Source of the DNA: Clostridia bacterium
Lineage (GTDB): Bacteria > Bacillota > Clostridia > Oscillospirales > CAG-272
DNA: 33,631 nt
Direction: 5' to 3'
Assembly: GCA_017504245.1 (NCBI GenBank)
Contig: JAFVRQ010000054.1
Coordinates: 1-33,631 of the forward strand
Shown here one piece after another: positions 33,197 through 33,631 of this stretch. The position numbers and the translations under genes are program-made. Numbering within the stretch: the first letter of the stretch is position 1; every line of letters begins with the position of its first letter. The notes beneath the pieces were generated by a model. That model was not told where the DNA came from. It worked only from the letters and a program-made list of their open reading frames with translations, and searched no databases.

Positions 33197-33631
33197 CTTC
33201 AAATTTTGATTTGTCGGGGAGTTGAAAAAGTTAGTTTAAATTAGGATTTTTCGTTCTTTTTGAAAAAAGAACCAAAAACTTTTTAAACGCTTGGTATTGA
33301 TTAAAACCGCGCAAATCGTGATGTTTGATTTTGATCAAACATCACATAACGATTTTCTCGGTGTTGGCAGGCACCTCGAAAATCTGTGATTTGCTAATAA
33401 TTGCATAGCCGTTTTGTTGTCAAAAACTCTATGTGCAGAGTAGCAAAGCGCGGTTTTTTCGTTTGCTTGCAAACGGAAAAACATTTGCGTTGGGCAGTGT
33501 AGCCACCAACGCGCGATTTGCGCGGAGTCTATGGAGTTAGCACGGACTATATGGCGACTGGGCAAAGCGCCATAAAAGTTTTTTGGTTACTTTTTTTCAA
33601 AAAAGTGACAATTCTTTTTCTTTCCAACTCC
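33197..33631 (-). repeat. Dispersed hairpin element, copy E (inverted, cut by window end)
   Basis: Read on the minus strand this follows copy D closely over most of its length, from the 'gaattgtcacttttt' end to 'gacaaatcaaaatttgaag'. The variable hairpin is GTGATGTTTGAT/ATCAAACATCAC (33318-33345), a perfect 12-bp stem unlike those of B, C or D. The right side (33505-33600) also matches copy A. Confidence 0.87.

Noticed and set aside
1..33631. CRISPR array, tRNA or rRNA genes, complete insertion sequence or prophage
   Set aside because: No regularly spaced identical repeats, no cloverleaf or rRNA core sequence, and no transposase, integrase or phage structural gene were seen.

Overview
The window looks like a chromosomal segment of a spore-forming Clostridia-type bacterium (Bacillota), probably an uncultured gut lineage; the species cannot be named from the sequence. 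Three things support this. First, there is a Bacillota-type housekeeping order: yicC/yloC, remA, gmk, rpoZ, priA, def, fmt, Zn-peptidase, rsmB, rlmN, prpC, pknB, rsgA, thiN. Second, a 27-codon spoVM-like gene lies directly after thiN, where Bacillus carries spoVM. Third, the sigma-A promoters and strong AGGAG ribosome-binding sites are typical of the phylum. The standard genetic code fits every intact gene.

Layout. 1-337: part of a dispersed hairpin repeat, then the yicC promoter. 338-2464: yicC (broken by an in-frame TAA), remA, gmk and rpoZ. 2465-3244: about 780 bp of non-coding palindromes where many relatives carry coaBC. 3245-9203: priA, def, fmt, a membrane Zn-peptidase and rsmB. 9204-10523: an accessory insertion between rsmB and rlmN, holding a lipoprotein gene and a DUF559 (Vsr-like nuclease) gene bracketed by REP-like double hairpins. 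10524-15345: rlmN, prpC, pknB, rsgA and thiN, mostly with 4-bp ATGA overlaps. 15346-16102: REP-like sequence, spoVM and a full-length dispersed element. 16103-18076: ygiQ-type radical SAM gene. 18104-20405: small accessory island with an XRE repressor divergent from a zinc-ribbon membrane protein, an XRE-membrane fusion regulator, another dispersed element and a tiny lipoprotein. 20459-25428 (minus strand): rimP, nusA, rnpM, ylxQ, infB, with a leader hairpin. 25713-33122: gdpP, rplI, dnaB, tilS and ftsH. 33123-33631: ftsH terminator and another dispersed element, cut by the window end.

How the genes work together. Most serve translation and its quality control: formyl-Met start and deformylation, rRNA and tRNA modification, small-subunit maturation by RsgA and RimP, IF-2, L9, and TilS for AUA decoding. 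Others serve replication (PriA, DnaB) and signalling (Ser/Thr kinase and phosphatase pair, c-di-AMP phosphodiesterase, FtsH).

The most unusual content is between the genes. One ~430-bp element occurs in five copies (two or three near complete) and is a chain of hairpins whose arms differ between copies yet stay complementary. A second, unrelated ~50-bp double-hairpin repeat occurs three times, only around the DUF559 gene, and its stems also show compensatory changes. These two repeat systems are the best candidates for something undescribed.
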